Shown piece by piece: positions 1 to 7,742 of a DNA stretch of 64,000 bases. Made by a program: the position numbers and the translations under genes. The notes under the pieces are model-generated. The model made no database searches and had not been told where the DNA came from. It was given only the letters and a program-made list of their open reading frames with translations. The stretch is from Streptomyces sp. NBC_00289 (GTDB lineage Bacteria > Actinomycetota > Actinomycetes > Streptomycetales > Streptomycetaceae): positions 4,030,001 to 4,094,000 of the forward strand of contig NZ_CP108046.1 in NCBI RefSeq assembly GCF_041435115.1, read 5' to 3'. Within the stretch, counting starts at the first letter, position 1, and each line of letters starts with the position of its first letter.

Positions 1-313
1 GCGGGTGCGGGGCCTTGGGCGGGAGCGGGGCCTTGGGCGGGTGCGGGTTGTTGTGGGGGGTTGGGCCGGTCTTCGGCCGGGGGCTGGTTCCCGGCCGCAC
101 CACCCCTGCGGCCTTCGTCGTCCGGTGCCGGTGGCCCCTGTGGGGGCTCGGCGCCCTCGGCGGCCGACGACCCGTACGACGGCACCACCGCTCCCCCTAC
201 GAGCCCCGCCCCCCTGCCGTGCGGCGGCTTCGGCGTGTTCCGGCCGCGGTGCAGCAGCCGGGGCCTCCGTGATCTCGGGATTCCTGTCGTCGGCATGAGC
301 CCTCCCCCGCCCC
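1..313. other. No gene seen; short tandem repeat at the left edge
   Basis: I see no convincing coding sequence here; short open frames on both strands have no recognisable family and simply follow the GC bias. Positions 1-54 hold three copies of an 18-bp unit (gcgggtgcggggccttgg and variants) that may continue to the left of the window. The rest lies downstream of the TadC-like gene, and I found no clear terminator hairpin. Confidence 0.6.
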
Positions 314-1201
314 CTACTTGCCCGTGATGGAGCCGAAGTCCGTGCCGGAGCCCAGGAGGAGTCCCGCGCCGAGCAGGATCATCGTCGCCGGGACCATGAA
401 CGTGGTGATCATCATCGTGGCCTTGGGGACCGCGCGGGCCGCCTTGCGGCGGGCGTTCTGGGCGTCGGTGCGGCGCATGTCCTTCGCCAGGGCCACCAGC
501 GTGTCCACGATCGGCGCGCCCAGTTCCTCCCCCTGCTGCAGCGCCGTCACGAACATCGCGACCTGCTCGGAGTCGTTGCGGCGGCGCAGTTCCGCGAAGG
601 CATGGCGGCGGCTCATGCCGAGGTCCATCTGACGCAGGGTGATGCGGAGTTCGTCCGCCCAGGGTCCCTCGTACTTCAGGGCCACGCGGTCCAGGGCCTG
701 GCGGAAGCCCAGTCCCGCGCTGACCACCACCGCGAGGACGTCCAGGAAGTCCGGCAGCGTCCGCTCGATGACGTCCTTGCGGATGCGGATCGCCGACCAG
801 ATGCCGACCTCCGTCCAGAACGCGCCGAACGCGAAGAGGACGAGGGCCAGCAGTACGTTGCCCTTGAAGAGGAAGACCAGGCCGCCGACGCCGCCGAGGA
901 AGCCGTAGACCGCCCGGCGGGCCGCGTAGCGGTCGATCGTCAGGCCGCCCGGGTTGCCCGCCAGGTCGATCTTGCGGCGGTAGCGCGCCACCCGCCGCGG
1001 GCCCATCAGGCGCAGCACCGCGGGCGCGTACCGCATGCCCATGCGGTCGATCAGGGAGTCGACCGCGCCGGTGCGGGTCGCGCCGACCTCCAGGGCCAGC
1101 ACCAGGTCACCGGGGAGCTTGGCGTCGGCCCGGTACATGCGGATGCCGGCGAAGACGCCCCACACGCTGAGGGCCATCGCGGCTGCCAGCAGAAGTGCCA
1201 T
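314..1201 (-). CDS. tadC: TadC-like inner-membrane platform protein (GspF family)
   Basis: 295 residues, the expected size for TadC. It is a type II secretion F-domain protein with hydrophobic stretches near residues 1-20, around 95-135, and at the C-terminus (about 262-285). The central cytoplasmic part carries the typical F-domain run of a hydrophobic AVVVSAGLGFRQAL-like helix followed by a polar four-helix region. With TadB it should form the platform in the membrane on which the CpaF ATPase acts to assemble Flp/Tad pili. The ATG start is preceded by a strong GAGGAGG-type ribosome site. It is the last gene of the operon inside the window and lies 22 bp after tadB. No pilin or prepilin peptidase gene is visible downstream before the window edge. 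Confidence 0.9.
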   Translation of the reverse strand: MALLLAAAMALSVWGVFAGIRMYRADAKLPGDLVLALEVGATRTGAVDSLIDRMGMRYAPAVLRLMGPRRVARYRRKIDLAGNPGGLTIDRYAARRAVYGFLGGVGGLVFLFKGNVLLALVLFAFGAFWTEVGIWSAIRIRKDVIERTLPDFLDVLAVVVSAGLGFRQALDRVALKYEGPWADELRITLRQMDLGMSRRHAFAELRRRNDSEQVAMFVTALQQGEELGAPIVDTLVALAKDMRRTDAQNARRKAARAVPKATMMITTFMVPATMILLGAGLLLGSGTDFGSITGK

Positions 1202-1223
1202 CGTCTCGATCCTCCTCGGCTTC

Positions 1224-2171
1224 TCAGACGTCGATGCGGGACAGGCGGCGGATGAGGAGGAAGCCGACCGCGTACAGCGAGAACGCGACGATCACGGCGC
1301 CCTGCCCGAGCGGGGAGCCCGTCATTCGGTCCAGGGCGCCGTCCTTCACACCGTTCATGAGGAACAACGAACCGATGCCGAGGGCGGGCACGGCGTACGA
1401 GGTCATGCTCACCTGCGACAGCTGCGTGCGCACCTCCCGTCGGGTCTCCTTGCGCTCCTCCAGCGTCTCCGTGAGGTTCCGCAGCGCGCTGACCACCTGA
1501 CCGCCGGCCCGGGCCGACAGCACCAGGGTCGTCACGAGGACCACCAGCTCGCGCGAGGGCAGGCGCTCCGCGAGTTCACCGAGGGCGTCGTCCATGGACG
1601 CGCCGACCGCCAACTGGTTGGCGACCTTGGCCAGTTCCTCGCCCGCGGGCGCCTCCAGCTCCTCCGCGGCCATGCCGACGGCCGTACGCAGCGCCAGTCC
1701 CGCCTGGGTCGCGTTGGCCAGGATGCGGGCCAGCTCGGGGAGCTGGTTGATGAACCGCTCGATGCGTTTCTGCCGCTGCCAGGCGAGGAACTGCAGGGCC
1801 GCCCAGATGCCCAGCAGTCCGGCGATCGGGCCGAAGAAGGGCGCCAGGGTCGCCTGGCCGATCAGCCACAGGCCGGCGACCACGGCGAGCATCGCGGCGA
1901 AGAACTCCCCCGGTGTCACGTCCAGTCCCGTGGCGGCCAGGCGCAGTTCCAGCTTCCGGCCGAGGTCCGTACGGCGCAGCCGGCGGTCCAGGTTGCGGAA
2001 GCGGCGTCGGCGGCCGCCGCCGGGAGGGAGCTGGCCGGCGGCCGAGAGCCGGTCGATCAGTGCCGCCCGCTGGGCCCTGCCCTTGGCGTAGACGTGCACG
2101 CCCACGACGGCCAGGACGCAGGTCAGCAGGGTGACGCCGGTGGTGAGCGTGACGATGGTCTCGAGTTCCAT
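1224..2171 (-). CDS. tadB: TadB-like inner-membrane platform protein (GspF family)
   Basis: 315 residues with an N-terminal membrane segment (about 5-27), a second hydrophobic pair around 100-135, and a C-terminal pair, separated by the cytoplasmic GspF domain (motif AGLALRTAVGMAAEELEAP near the domain start). This is the usual TadB layout. It pairs with TadC as the inner-membrane core of the Tad pilus machine. It starts with ATG 10 bp after the CpaF stop codon, and a GTAGGA sequence lies at ribosome-site distance. Co-transcription with its neighbours is inferred from the short gaps. Confidence 0.9.
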   Translation of the reverse strand: MELETIVTLTTGVTLLTCVLAVVGVHVYAKGRAQRAALIDRLSAAGQLPPGGGRRRRFRNLDRRLRRTDLGRKLELRLAATGLDVTPGEFFAAMLAVVAGLWLIGQATLAPFFGPIAGLLGIWAALQFLAWQRQKRIERFINQLPELARILANATQAGLALRTAVGMAAEELEAPAGEELAKVANQLAVGASMDDALGELAERLPSRELVVLVTTLVLSARAGGQVVSALRNLTETLEERKETRREVRTQLSQVSMTSYAVPALGIGSLFLMNGVKDGALDRMTGSPLGQGAVIVAFSLYAVGFLLIRRLSRIDV

Positions 2172-2181
2172 GGGGGCGGTC

Positions 2182-3519
2182 CTACCTGGCTTCTCGGGTG
2201 GCTAGCTGTTCCTCGGAATGGGCCACGCCGAAGGCCTGGGGTATGGGCTGGCTGGCCATGTAGAGGCGGTCGGCGGTGCGGCGCGGGAGCGGGTGGTACT
2301 GGAAGGTGCCGTGGATCAGGCCGTCCGCGGCCATGGGCCGGGCCTCGAAGCGGGCGACGGTGGCGAGGCGGTAGGGCTCGCCGCCGTGGCTGTCGAGTAC
2401 CGCGATCTCGGTGATGCGGCGGGCGCCGTCGGGGAAGCGGGTGAGCTGGATGATGACGTCGATCGCGCTGTTGATCTGGTCGTGCAGCGCCTCGAAGGGG
2501 ATCTCCACCTCGGACATCGAGGCCAGGGTCTTGAGGCGCATCAGGGCGTCCTCGGCGTTGTTGGCGTGGACGGTGGCGAGCGAGCCGTCGTGGCCGGTCG
2601 ACATCGCCTGGAGCATGTCCAGCGACTCGCCGCCGCGGACCTCGCCGACGACGATGCGGTCGGGGCGCATGCGCAGCGAGTTGCGGACCAGGTCGCGGAT
2701 GGTGACCCGGCCCTTGCCCTCCACGTTCGGCGGACGCGACTCCAGGCGGATCACGTGCCCCTGCTGGAGCTGGAGTTCGGCGGAGTCCTCGATGGTGATG
2801 ATGCGCTCGTGTTCGGGGATCAGTCCGGAGAGGGCGTTGAGGAGGGTCGTCTTCCCGGTGCCCGTCGCGCCGGAGACGATGATGTTGAACTTCGCCTGCA
2901 CCAGGCCCGCCAGCAGGTACAGCATGTGCTCGTCGAGCGAGCCGAAGCCGACCAGCTCGCTGAGCGTGAAGGAGCGCGGGAAGCGGCGGATCGTGAGCGT
3001 GGCGCCGGTGAGCGACAGGGGCGGGATGATGACGTTCACCCGCTCGCCGGACGGGAGCCGGGCGTCGACCATCGGGTTGGATTCGTCGACCCGGCGGTTG
3101 ACCGTCGAGACGATCCGTTCGATCGTCTGCATCAGCTGGTCGTGCGAGGGGAAGCGGAGCGGCAACTGCTCGACGCGGCCGCCACGTTCGACGAAGATGG
3201 CGTCCGGGCCGTTCACCATGATCTCCGTGATCGACGCGTCTTCGAGCAGTGGTTCCAGGATGCCCAGACCGAGTGCCTCGTCGACGACCCTGCGGATCAG
3301 CTGGGAGCGCTCGGCCGTGGACAGCACCGGGCCTTCGCGGCTGATGATGTGTCCGAGCACCCGCTCCAGCCGGGCCCGGCGTTCGGCCGCCGCGAGCGCG
3401 CTCATCTCCGCGAGGTCGATCTCCTCGAGGAGCTTGGCCCGGTAGGAGGCGACCAGGTGGCCGTCCTCGCCCCGGCTGCCGTTCTCCTCGGGGGAGTTGA
3501 TGCGTGCTCGCAGGCTCAT
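2182..3519 (-). CDS. cpaF: CpaF/TadA secretion ATPase of the Tad pilus
   Basis: 445 residues, typical for CpaF. The N-domain (about 75-170) is followed by the RecA-like motor: Walker A GATGTGKTT at 217-225, the IEDSAELQL Asp-box, Walker B region IVVGEVRGGE, and the His-box GHDGSLATVHANN. All catalytic motifs look intact. It hydrolyses ATP to drive polymerisation, and perhaps retraction, of Flp-type pili at the TadB/TadC platform. Residues after about 400 form a streptomycete-like C-terminal tail containing a second Ala/Arg-rich helix. The start ATG has GAGGAA six bases upstream. It lies 10 bp downstream of the first TadE-like gene. Confidence 0.95.
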   Translation of the reverse strand: MSLRARINSPEENGSRGEDGHLVASYRAKLLEEIDLAEMSALAAAERRARLERVLGHIISREGPVLSTAERSQLIRRVVDEALGLGILEPLLEDASITEIMVNGPDAIFVERGGRVEQLPLRFPSHDQLMQTIERIVSTVNRRVDESNPMVDARLPSGERVNVIIPPLSLTGATLTIRRFPRSFTLSELVGFGSLDEHMLYLLAGLVQAKFNIIVSGATGTGKTTLLNALSGLIPEHERIITIEDSAELQLQQGHVIRLESRPPNVEGKGRVTIRDLVRNSLRMRPDRIVVGEVRGGESLDMLQAMSTGHDGSLATVHANNAEDALMRLKTLASMSEVEIPFEALHDQINSAIDVIIQLTRFPDGARRITEIAVLDSHGGEPYRLATVARFEARPMAADGLIHGTFQYHPLPRRTADRLYMASQPIPQAFGVAHSEEQLATREAR

Positions 3520-3529
3520 GGTGCGTTCC

Positions 3530-4045
3530 TCAGTGGTCGAGCGGCATGGTGGCGGTCTTGTGGGCGTCGCCGAAGTCCCAGCCGGGGACGATGGACGGGA
3601 TGGCCAGGGTGGCCGTGACCGTCACCTCGTCGGCGCCGTACGCCGCCGGGCAGCTGGTTCCGTCCGCGAGCCAGCTACTGACCGCCTCCTGGCAGCCCTG
3701 CGCGGCACTCTGCTGGAGCGAGGCGCTGCGCGCTCCCGCCCGGGCCGCCGTGCCGGCCTGCTGGGCGGTGTAGGCGATCAGCCCGATCTGTACGCCCGCC
3801 ATCGCGACGAGGATCAGGATCGGGATGAACCCGAGGTATTCGAGCGCGACTTGCCCACGATCGCGAGTGCCACGGACGCCGGCACCACGATCGCGGGTGC
3901 CACGGACGCCGGCACCGCGGTGGCGGGCGCCACGGACGCCGGCACGGCGGTGGCGGGCGCCAGGGTGGGCGGCATCACGCGCTCGGCGCCCGCGCGCGCC
4001 ACGGTCACCCGTGCCGCCGTCGCGCCCTTTCCCGTCGTACGACAT
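3530..4045 (-). CDS. TadE-like pseudopilin with a repeat-expanded leader
   Basis: 171 residues. The mature part begins with a class-III prepilin signature G-QVALEYLGF followed by one hydrophobic helix (about 66-90), then a small periplasmic domain with two cysteines, as in TadE/TadF pseudopilins. Unusually, about 64 residues precede the predicted cleavage Gly, made mostly of Arg/Gly-rich decapeptide repeats of the RGAGVRGTRD type; the neighbouring paralogue has only 11. No in-frame GTG or ATG exists between the repeats and the cleavage site. The ATG at 4045 has AAGGA in front of it and sits one base after the previous stop, so the long leader is probably translated. Function as a minor pilin is inferred from family and context. 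Confidence 0.8.
   Translation of the reverse strand: MSYDGKGRDGGTGDRGARGRRARDAAHPGARHRRAGVRGARHRGAGVRGTRDRGAGVRGTRDRGQVALEYLGFIPILILVAMAGVQIGLIAYTAQQAGTAARAGARSASLQQSAAQGCQEAVSSWLADGTSCPAAYGADEVTVTATLAIPSIVPGWDFGDAHKTATMPLDH
3857..3978. repeat. 30-bp in-frame minisatellite inside the TadE-like gene
   Basis: Three near-identical 30-bp units begin at 3869, 3899 and 3929 (core gccacggacgccggcac), flanked by degenerate partial units on both sides. Because 30 is divisible by three, gain or loss of units changes the pseudopilin leader by ten residues without breaking the frame. Confidence 0.9.
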
Positions 4046-4046
4046 C

Positions 4047-4427
4047 TCAGTCCTTCGCCTCCTCTACGGCGCCCGCGTGGCCCTCGACCTCGAAGGGGAA
4101 GCCGATCGAGCCCGGGAAGAGGACGGGGACCTCGAGCCGGACGTCGGCGGTGACGTAGCCGCCGCCGGTACCGCACTCCACCGTGCCGCTCCACGCCCCC
4201 GGCAGCTTGTCCAGGCCCGCCTCCTGGCAGGCGGCCTGTCTGGCTCCCGGCTCCGCGGCCGTTCCCGCCCGCACCGCTTCGTCCGCAGCATTCCCCGCGA
4301 GCGTGAAGGTGTATCCCAGCAGGACGAACTGCCACATCAGCACCAGTGTCAGCAGGATCAGCGGTGTCATGCCGAGGAACTCGATGGTGACCTGGCCGCG
4401 GTCCCGTCCCCTCGAAGCCGTACGCAT
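4047..4427 (-). CDS. TadE-like pseudopilin
   Basis: 126 residues. A short basic leader ends in Gly11, giving the prepilin-type site G-QVTIEFLGM with Glu at +5, followed by a hydrophobic helix (about 16-38). The C-terminal domain has two cysteines (in the AACQEAG and VECGTGG contexts) that could form a disulfide outside the membrane. TadE-like proteins are minor pilins needed for Flp pilus assembly and are processed by a dedicated peptidase, which is not encoded in this window. It starts two bases past the CpaE stop and ends one base before the next TadE-like gene, so the two pseudopilins are almost certainly co-translated. Confidence 0.88.
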   Translation of the reverse strand: MRTASRGRDRGQVTIEFLGMTPLILLTLVLMWQFVLLGYTFTLAGNAADEAVRAGTAAEPGARQAACQEAGLDKLPGAWSGTVECGTGGGYVTADVRLEVPVLFPGSIGFPFEVEGHAGAVEEAKD

Positions 4428-4429
4428 GC

Positions 4430-5683
4430 CTATCCCCCTCCCTCCCGGCGGCGCCGCGAACCCGTCGGGCCGCGATCACCACGGAACCTGCCGCTTCTGC
4501 GGTCGCCCTCGGGGGCGTTGACCAGTCCCAGTTCGCCCGCCAGGCCCCAGAGGGCCTGTTTCACCGTGCTCCTGCTGTCCAGTTCGTGGATCCGGCCCGC
4601 GTCCACCGTGCCCGCCAGCTCCTTGAAGTTGGCCGGGATCGCGATGCCCGCGACGGCGGTGCCGGTGATCTTCTGGATCAGCGCGGGCTGGATCTCCGTA
4701 CCGCGGGTGTGGCGGTTGACGACGACCGTGGTCTCCTCCGCCTTGCGGATCTGCAGCCGGTCCCACATCCGTACCGTGCGTTTGGCGCCCCGGACGGCGA
4801 GGACGTCGGGGGTGGTGACGAGCAGGGCCCTGTCGGCCATCTCCACGGCGGCCGCGCCGGCGCCGCCGAGCTGGGCGCCGCAGTCGACGACGACGACCTC
4901 GTAGCGGGAACGCAGGGCGCTGACGATCTGGCGGGCGGCCCGGTCGGTGACCTCCTCGCCGCGTTCGCCCTCGCCGGGGGCGAGCAGCAGCGCGAGCCCG
5001 GTGTCGTGGCGGAAGACGGCGTCGGCGAGGACGCGCGGGGAGATGTCGGTGATGGCCGCCAGGTCCACGACGGAGCGGCGGAACTGCACGTCCAGGTAGG
5101 AGGCGATGTCCCCGGTCTGGAGGTCCATGTCGACCAGGGCGGTGGCGCGGCCCGAGGCCTGGGCCGCGAGGGCGAGCTGGATGGCCGTCAGGGTGGTGCC
5201 GACGCCTCCCTTCGCGCCGCTCACCGTGACCACGGTGCCGCCGACGCCGGTGAACACGTCGCCGCCGTGGCCCAGATGACGTCGTACGCCCGCCGACCAC
5301 TGGGCGACCGCCTGGACCCGGCTGGCCAGTTCCTCGTAGCCGAGCGGGAGGGCGATCAGGCCGCGGGCGCCGTAGTCCATGGCGGCCTGGAAGAGGCCCG
5401 CGCTGACGTCCGAGGTGACGAGGATGACGCCCACCGCGGGGAAGCGCAGGGCGACTTCGCGGATGAGCTCCAGCGCCGGGACCGGGCCGATGCGCTCATG
5501 GACGACCACCACCTCGGGCAGTTCGTCGATGGACTCGGCGGCGAGCCGGCCGAGCGTGTCGATGAGCTGGGTCGAGTCGGTCACCGGCGACACCGGTTCG
5601 GCGTCCGGGAGCTGGCTGAGCAGCGTCATGAGAGAGCGGACCGCGTCCGCGTCGCCGACTGCCGGGAGGATCCTCGTGGGCAT
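4430..5683 (-). CDS. cpaE: CpaE/TadZ-like MinD-family localisation ATPase
   Basis: 417 residues: an N-terminal receiver-like atypical domain (about 1-125), then a ParA/MinD ATPase with deviant Walker A SGAKGGVGTT, switch region VDMDLQTGDIASYLD, and VVVDCGAQLGG as Walker B. The C-terminal 40 residues are Arg/Gly-rich and look disordered. CpaE/TadZ proteins position the Tad pilus machinery in the cell. Here it follows CpaB by 9 bp and precedes the pseudopilins by 2 bp. The ATG start is the first in the frame, with a plausible GGGAGGATC upstream. Confidence 0.92.
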   Translation of the reverse strand: MPTRILPAVGDADAVRSLMTLLSQLPDAEPVSPVTDSTQLIDTLGRLAAESIDELPEVVVVHERIGPVPALELIREVALRFPAVGVILVTSDVSAGLFQAAMDYGARGLIALPLGYEELASRVQAVAQWSAGVRRHLGHGGDVFTGVGGTVVTVSGAKGGVGTTLTAIQLALAAQASGRATALVDMDLQTGDIASYLDVQFRRSVVDLAAITDISPRVLADAVFRHDTGLALLLAPGEGERGEEVTDRAARQIVSALRSRYEVVVVDCGAQLGGAGAAAVEMADRALLVTTPDVLAVRGAKRTVRMWDRLQIRKAEETTVVVNRHTRGTEIQPALIQKITGTAVAGIAIPANFKELAGTVDAGRIHELDSRSTVKQALWGLAGELGLVNAPEGDRRSGRFRGDRGPTGSRRRREGGG

Positions 5684-5692
5684 GGCGGCCTC

Positions 5693-6400
5693 TCACTTGT
5701 CCGTCACGAGTTCGTAGGTGCGGTCCTTGTCCGGCACCGTGGTGTTGCCGCCGGGAGCCACCAGCGCGAGGCGGACCCGCTTGGCGAAGGACTCGGCGTA
5801 CGTGATGCGCTGGGCGTCGATGGTGGCGAGCGCGAAGGTGATCGGGACGGCCTCGGTGGCCTGCCGGGTGCGGTTGTCCGCGTCGGGCTGGAGCGCGGTC
5901 AGCTTGCCGACGTCGAGGACTTTGGCGTTCGTCACGATGATCTTGGACTGTGCGGGGTCGCCCTCGCGGGCGCCCTCGAAGGTGGCGTACACGTTGACCG
6001 TGGAGCCCGGCGTGATCTTGCCCGCGACGCCGGTCGCCGCGTCGATCATGATGGCGACCTCCTGCTGCCCCGGCTGCAGCGCGGGCTGGTCGACGATCAT
6101 GTCGCTCTGCAGCAGGGAGCCCTTCCGCAGCGTGGTCACGGCGATCTTGCCCCGGACCTCGGCGAGGTCGGTGACCGCGGTGGCCGACAGCCACCGCTTC
6201 GGCATGCTGGTCTTCTCGAACTGGCCGGCGTCGAGAGCGGTGTACGGCGTCACGTCGGCCTTCATCCGGTACGCGGTGACCTCGGGGCCGACCTTGGACT
6301 TCACGTCGTCGATGACGGACAGCACGCCGGCGAACGCACCGAGGGCGCACAGGACCGACAGGAGCAGGAGTATCACGCCGCGGCGCTGACGGGAGTTCAT
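5693..6400 (-). CDS. cpaB: CpaB/RcpC-like pilus assembly protein (SAF domain)
   Basis: 235 residues. One N-terminal membrane anchor (about 8-28, ILLLLSVLCALGAFAGVLSV) is followed by a SAF-like domain (about 55-120) and a beta-rich RcpC/CpaB domain (about 125-235). In Gram-negative bacteria CpaB works at the secretin. In Gram-positive Tad loci the protein is retained without an outer membrane and probably organises the extracytoplasmic exit. It is the first clear pilus gene of the operon. A gap of 67 bp separates it from the upstream gene, so a promoter could lie either here or further upstream. Confidence 0.9.
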   Translation of the reverse strand: MNSRQRRGVILLLLSVLCALGAFAGVLSVIDDVKSKVGPEVTAYRMKADVTPYTALDAGQFEKTSMPKRWLSATAVTDLAEVRGKIAVTTLRKGSLLQSDMIVDQPALQPGQQEVAIMIDAATGVAGKITPGSTVNVYATFEGAREGDPAQSKIIVTNAKVLDVGKLTALQPDADNRTRQATEAVPITFALATIDAQRITYAESFAKRVRLALVAPGGNTTVPDKDRTYELVTDK

Positions 6401-6467
6401 GAACCGTACAACCTCATTGGGGGTTTCGGTCGAGCGAGTCGGGGTCGCGAGGTGGGCCGGGGACGGC

Positions 6468-7454
6468 TCAGCCGGCGGGCAACTGGTTCTCGTGCACGGA
6501 GGACACGGGCGATCGGGAGGACGCGGATGACCGGGAGGACGCGGAGGATCCGTGCGACCCGGCGGAACCGTGCGATCCGGAGGATCCGTGCGATCCGCGG
6601 GATCCGTTCGATCCGGAGGACGCGGGCAGCGCGAGTGGTGCGGGTGCGGTCGCGGAGCAGAAGACGCAGCGGTCGCCGATGACGTCGATGCCGCACCAGT
6701 GGCATACGGACTGCCTTACGGAGGCGACCAGTTGGTAGAGGACCGGGAGGTCGGGCAGGAAGGCGCAGAACTCGATCAACCTGCCGGTCCCCCACCACAG
6801 GGCGGACTCGGCCGGCAGCGGGGCCTCGCGCAGCCCCTGGACGTTCCAGGCCTTGGCCAGGGTCGCGGTGATCCAGTCGGACTGCAGCTGCCCCTTCGCG
6901 ACCAGCATGGACGTGCCGAATTCGGGCCCGGCGAGGGTGGCTCCGGGGCCGATGCGCGTCAACTGCGGTTCGGGGTGAGCGAGTACGCCGAACTGGGTGC
7001 CGGGAACCCAGGACCTGGCGTGCGACTTCAGGTTGACGGGGACGCGGTCGAGCTTGGTGACGGAGCCCAGCAGTGCCCCGGCATGGAGGTAGTGGGTGAG
7101 CAGCCGTCCGGCCGAGGCGAGGACGCCCGGGCTCAGGTCGCAGGAGGCGAGCTGCCGCAACTGGCGGGCCAGGACGGCCAGTCCAAGTGGCGGCAGGTCC
7201 GGACGGAACAGGGCGATCCGGTCGCTCTCCAGAAGGGAGCGGACGGTGTGCAGCCGTCGCGCCACCCCCTCCGGGGCGGCACGGGAGCAGACGACGACCA
7301 CGTAGCCGTACTGGTCGATCAGCGACTGGACGGCCGCCAGCGACTGTTCGAGCGGTTGCGTGTCGAGGTCCCGCAGGACGACGGCGGGCAGCGTTCGCTC
7401 GTCCTGCGGTGGCAGTGCCATGTCGGCACTGGTCACGGCAATGGCAGTTGGCAC
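6468..7454 (-). CDS. Uncharacterised Tad-locus-associated protein with C-terminal Cys cluster
   Basis: About 328 residues from a GTG at 7454, which I prefer over an upstream ATG (7508) because GGGGAG lies about six bases before it. No known domain is recognised with certainty. The N-terminal 180 residues look like an alpha/beta fold (VVLRDLD..., YGYVVVVCSR). Near residue 265 is a zinc-ribbon-like CHWCGIDVIGDRCVFC. The last 50 residues are a Ser/Gly/His tail encoded by degenerate 9-bp repeats (about 6500-6640). It is upstream of and in line with the Tad genes, so a pilus-related or regulatory role is plausible but not shown. Confidence 0.7.
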   Translation of the reverse strand: MPTAIAVTSADMALPPQDERTLPAVVLRDLDTQPLEQSLAAVQSLIDQYGYVVVVCSRAAPEGVARRLHTVRSLLESDRIALFRPDLPPLGLAVLARQLRQLASCDLSPGVLASAGRLLTHYLHAGALLGSVTKLDRVPVNLKSHARSWVPGTQFGVLAHPEPQLTRIGPGATLAGPEFGTSMLVAKGQLQSDWITATLAKAWNVQGLREAPLPAESALWWGTGRLIEFCAFLPDLPVLYQLVASVRQSVCHWCGIDVIGDRCVFCSATAPAPLALPASSGSNGSRGSHGSSGSHGSAGSHGSSASSRSSASSRSPVSSVHENQLPAG

Positions 7455-7589
7455 GCGCAGCTCCCCGTTCCATGCCCGACGGTCCGCGCCGGTGTTACTC
7501 CGGCACACTCCGATGACTTCACTGCGTGACTACCTCAGCACTGTAACCACGCCCCTGTGACCGGAGAACAGCGTTTGTTTGACTTCCTG

Positions 7590-7636
7590 CGCCTCTTGGA
7601 AATTCGAAAGAGGCGGATTCCACCCCAGATGGGGTG
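7590..7636. promoter_or_regulatory. Two inverted repeats upstream of the chitinase promoter
   Basis: CGCCTCTT/AAGAGGCG (7590-7597 and 7608-7615) has a 10-nt loop, and CACCCC-AGAT-GGGGTG lies at 7621-7636. Both are perfect. They lie between the chitinase promoter and the divergent Tad-side gene. They could be operators or transcript hairpins; nothing in the sequence decides this. Confidence 0.5.
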
Positions 7637-7659
7637 ACAAGTGAGGTGAACTGACCCTC

Positions 7660-7689
7660 TTGACAAGGGAATTGGTCTGGACCAACTAT
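7660..7689 (+). promoter_or_regulatory. Chitinase promoter with DasR-type (dre) operator
   Basis: A consensus -35 TTGACA (7660-7665) and a -10-like AACTAT (7684-7689) flank a dre-like palindrome ATTGGTCTGGACCAAC at 7671-7686. Streptomyces chitinase genes characteristically carry TGGTCTAGACCA-type elements overlapping the promoter. They are bound by DasR, which couples transcription to N-acetylglucosamine-derived phosphosugars. The match in sequence and placement is close; binding itself is inferred. Confidence 0.85.
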
Positions 7690-7742
7690 GTCGCCAGCGG
7701 TGGCCACCGTCCTCGTTCGCTCCCCCACCTCCGGAGGCCCTT

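Noticed and set aside
5-327. Three short plus-strand frames at the left edge
   Set aside because: Low-complexity Arg/Pro/Gly translation, no ribosome site, overlapping each other in different frames.
4586-6682. Long plus-strand frame over the CpaE and CpaB genes
   Set aside because: Composition is the Asp/Gly/Val/Arg pattern of antisense frames in high-GC DNA; the minus strand encodes conserved pilus proteins.
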